A stretch of 37,532 nucleotides of DNA. Origin: a virus. This document shows, one piece after another, positions 36,886 through 37,532 of the stretch (its first letter is position 1; every line of letters begins with the position of its first letter). Below the pieces are notes generated by a model. The model was not told the origin of the DNA, made no database searches, and worked only from the letters and a program-made list of their open reading frames with translations. A program made the position numbers and the translations under genes. The DNA lies in IMG/VR virus record IMGVR_UViG_3300028840_003129, positions 1 to 37,532 of that record; one strand, given 5' to 3'.

Positions 36886-37532
36886 CCTGGCGATCCAGCG
36901 ACGGAACGATCGAACTCTTCAGCGGCGATTGCCGCGACGTCTTGCGAGAGCTCGACGAAGCGAGCATTGACGCCTGCGTCAGCGATCCGCCTTACGGTCT
37001 AGAATTCATGGGAAAAGGTTGGGATCATGGCGTTCCCGGCGTCGAGTATTGGACCGAGGTTTTCCGTGTCCTGAAGCCGGGAGCGCCTCTGCTCACTTTC
37101 GGCGGAACGAGGACCTACCACCGTCTTGCATGCTCGATCGAAGACGCCGGATTCCAGATCCGTGACTGTATGATGTGGCTCTATGGTTCCGGTTTTCCGA
37201 AGTCGCACAACATCCCGATCGCCATCGACAAGCGCGCCGGAGCCATGGGACACCGCGGAAAGGCGCATCATGCCTATGCTCACGGGAACGACTTCCAAGG
37301 TCGTGACCTCGCGAAGCCGGAAGCTCTCGACGAACACGAGCCGATCACCGACGGCGCGAAGCGCTTCGCCGGATACGGCACAGCGCTGAAGCCTGCCTAT
37401 GAACCGGTGATCGTTGCCATGAAACCCGTTGACGGCTCCTTCGCGGCGAACGCCGTCGAGCATGGCGTTGCTGGTCTCAATATCGACGCCTGTCGAATTA
37501 CGACGGATAGCGACACGAGAAGAAACTCGGCC
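36882..37532 (+). CDS. DNA methyltransferase (N6-A/N4-C class), runs off the right edge
   Basis: The GTG at 36882 overlaps the preceding stop (GTGA) with a run of G upstream as ribosome binding site. 217 codons are present and remain open. Residues 35-38 are DPPY, the catalytic motif of amino-methyltransferases, in the context DACVSDPPYGLEFMGKGWDH. EVFRVLKPGAPLLTFGGTRT (about 58-77) is the SAM-fold strand with the GG of the next motif; a long variable target region follows (HRGKAHHAYAHGNDFQGRDL), then LKPAYEPVIVAMKP. Order fits the beta-class. No restriction partner is visible, so it is an orphan phage methylase that may protect phage DNA. The specificity is unknown. Confidence 0.85.
   Translation, partial: MTWRSSDGTIELFSGDCRDVLRELDEASIDACVSDPPYGLEFMGKGWDHGVPGVEYWTEVFRVLKPGAPLLTFGGTRTYHRLACSIEDAGFQIRDCMMWLYGSGFPKSHNIPIAIDKRAGAMGHRGKAHHAYAHGNDFQGRDLAKPEALDEHEPITDGAKRFAGYGTALKPAYEPVIVAMKPVDGSFAANAVEHGVAGLNIDACRITTDSDTRRNSA

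Noticed and set aside
1-37532. tRNA genes, CRISPR arrays, IS elements, integrase or attachment sites
   Set aside because: None found by eye. The HTH gene and the operators alone do not prove a temperate lifestyle.

Overview
The window is most of a genome of a tailed bacteriophage (or intact prophage) with a contractile tail. The evidence is a complete morphogenesis set (terminase, portal, Mu-F-type minor head protein, scaffold, capsid, connectors, sheath, tube, frameshifted chaperone, tape measure) next to an early replication and recombination block. No chromosomal gene, tRNA, rRNA, IS element, CRISPR or integrase is visible. The DNA is GC-rich with short overlapping genes. The host is probably a GC-rich bacterium, but the sequence alone does not name it. 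Neither window end is a natural terminus: the tape measure gene runs off the left edge and a DNA methylase runs off the right edge.

Layout. (1) 1-16147, leftward: tape measure, G/GT chaperones with a programmed -1 frameshift, tube, sheath, neck and connector proteins, capsid, scaffold, two structural proteins, a coiled-coil zinc-ribbon protein, a small transferred gene, a Cro/C1-type regulator, minor head protein and portal. (2) 16185-23166, leftward: repeat-containing structural protein, two large LamG-like proteins of visibly lower GC (putative host-binding), further virion proteins and a small helical protein resembling the family of phage anti-CBASS Acb2. (3) 23201-25335, leftward: large terminase and probable small terminase. 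(4) 25370-34387, leftward early block: cysteine-rich and coiled-coil proteins, RuvC-like resolvase, a 42-residue membrane protein, RecT-like annealing protein, YqaJ exonuclease, a ribbon-helix-helix protein, a membrane-anchored lytic transglycosylase, a TGT/DpdA-like protein, a gene split between two frames and a replication-type protein. (5) 34388-35245: an 860-base control region with divergent promoters, operators and about 560 bases of consecutive strong hairpins without a credible gene. (6) 35246-37532, rightward: tightly overlapping small genes leading into the methylase.

Two regulatory patterns run across the window. First, eight sites of the form GTGnTAnnnT (extended -10 boxes) precede leftward genes; at seven the box ends 6-7 nt before an ATG that has no Shine-Dalgarno, which predicts leaderless mRNAs for tape measure, connector, Rho-N protein, 239-aa structural protein, portal, 430-aa structural protein and small terminase. 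Second, seven copies of a 16-bp palindrome close to TATGCCGCGCGGCATA sit in promoters at 7.8, 13.3, 25.3, 30.0, 34.4, 35.1 and 35.2 kb. One is at the promoter of the HTH gene, so that protein is the leading candidate for a global phage regulator that links early, recombination, packaging and head genes.

The least explained and possibly new elements are the structured non-coding region at 34481-35039, the leaderless promoter set combined with the dispersed operators, and the TGT-like protein lying in one window with a DNA methylase (possible DNA modification against host defence).
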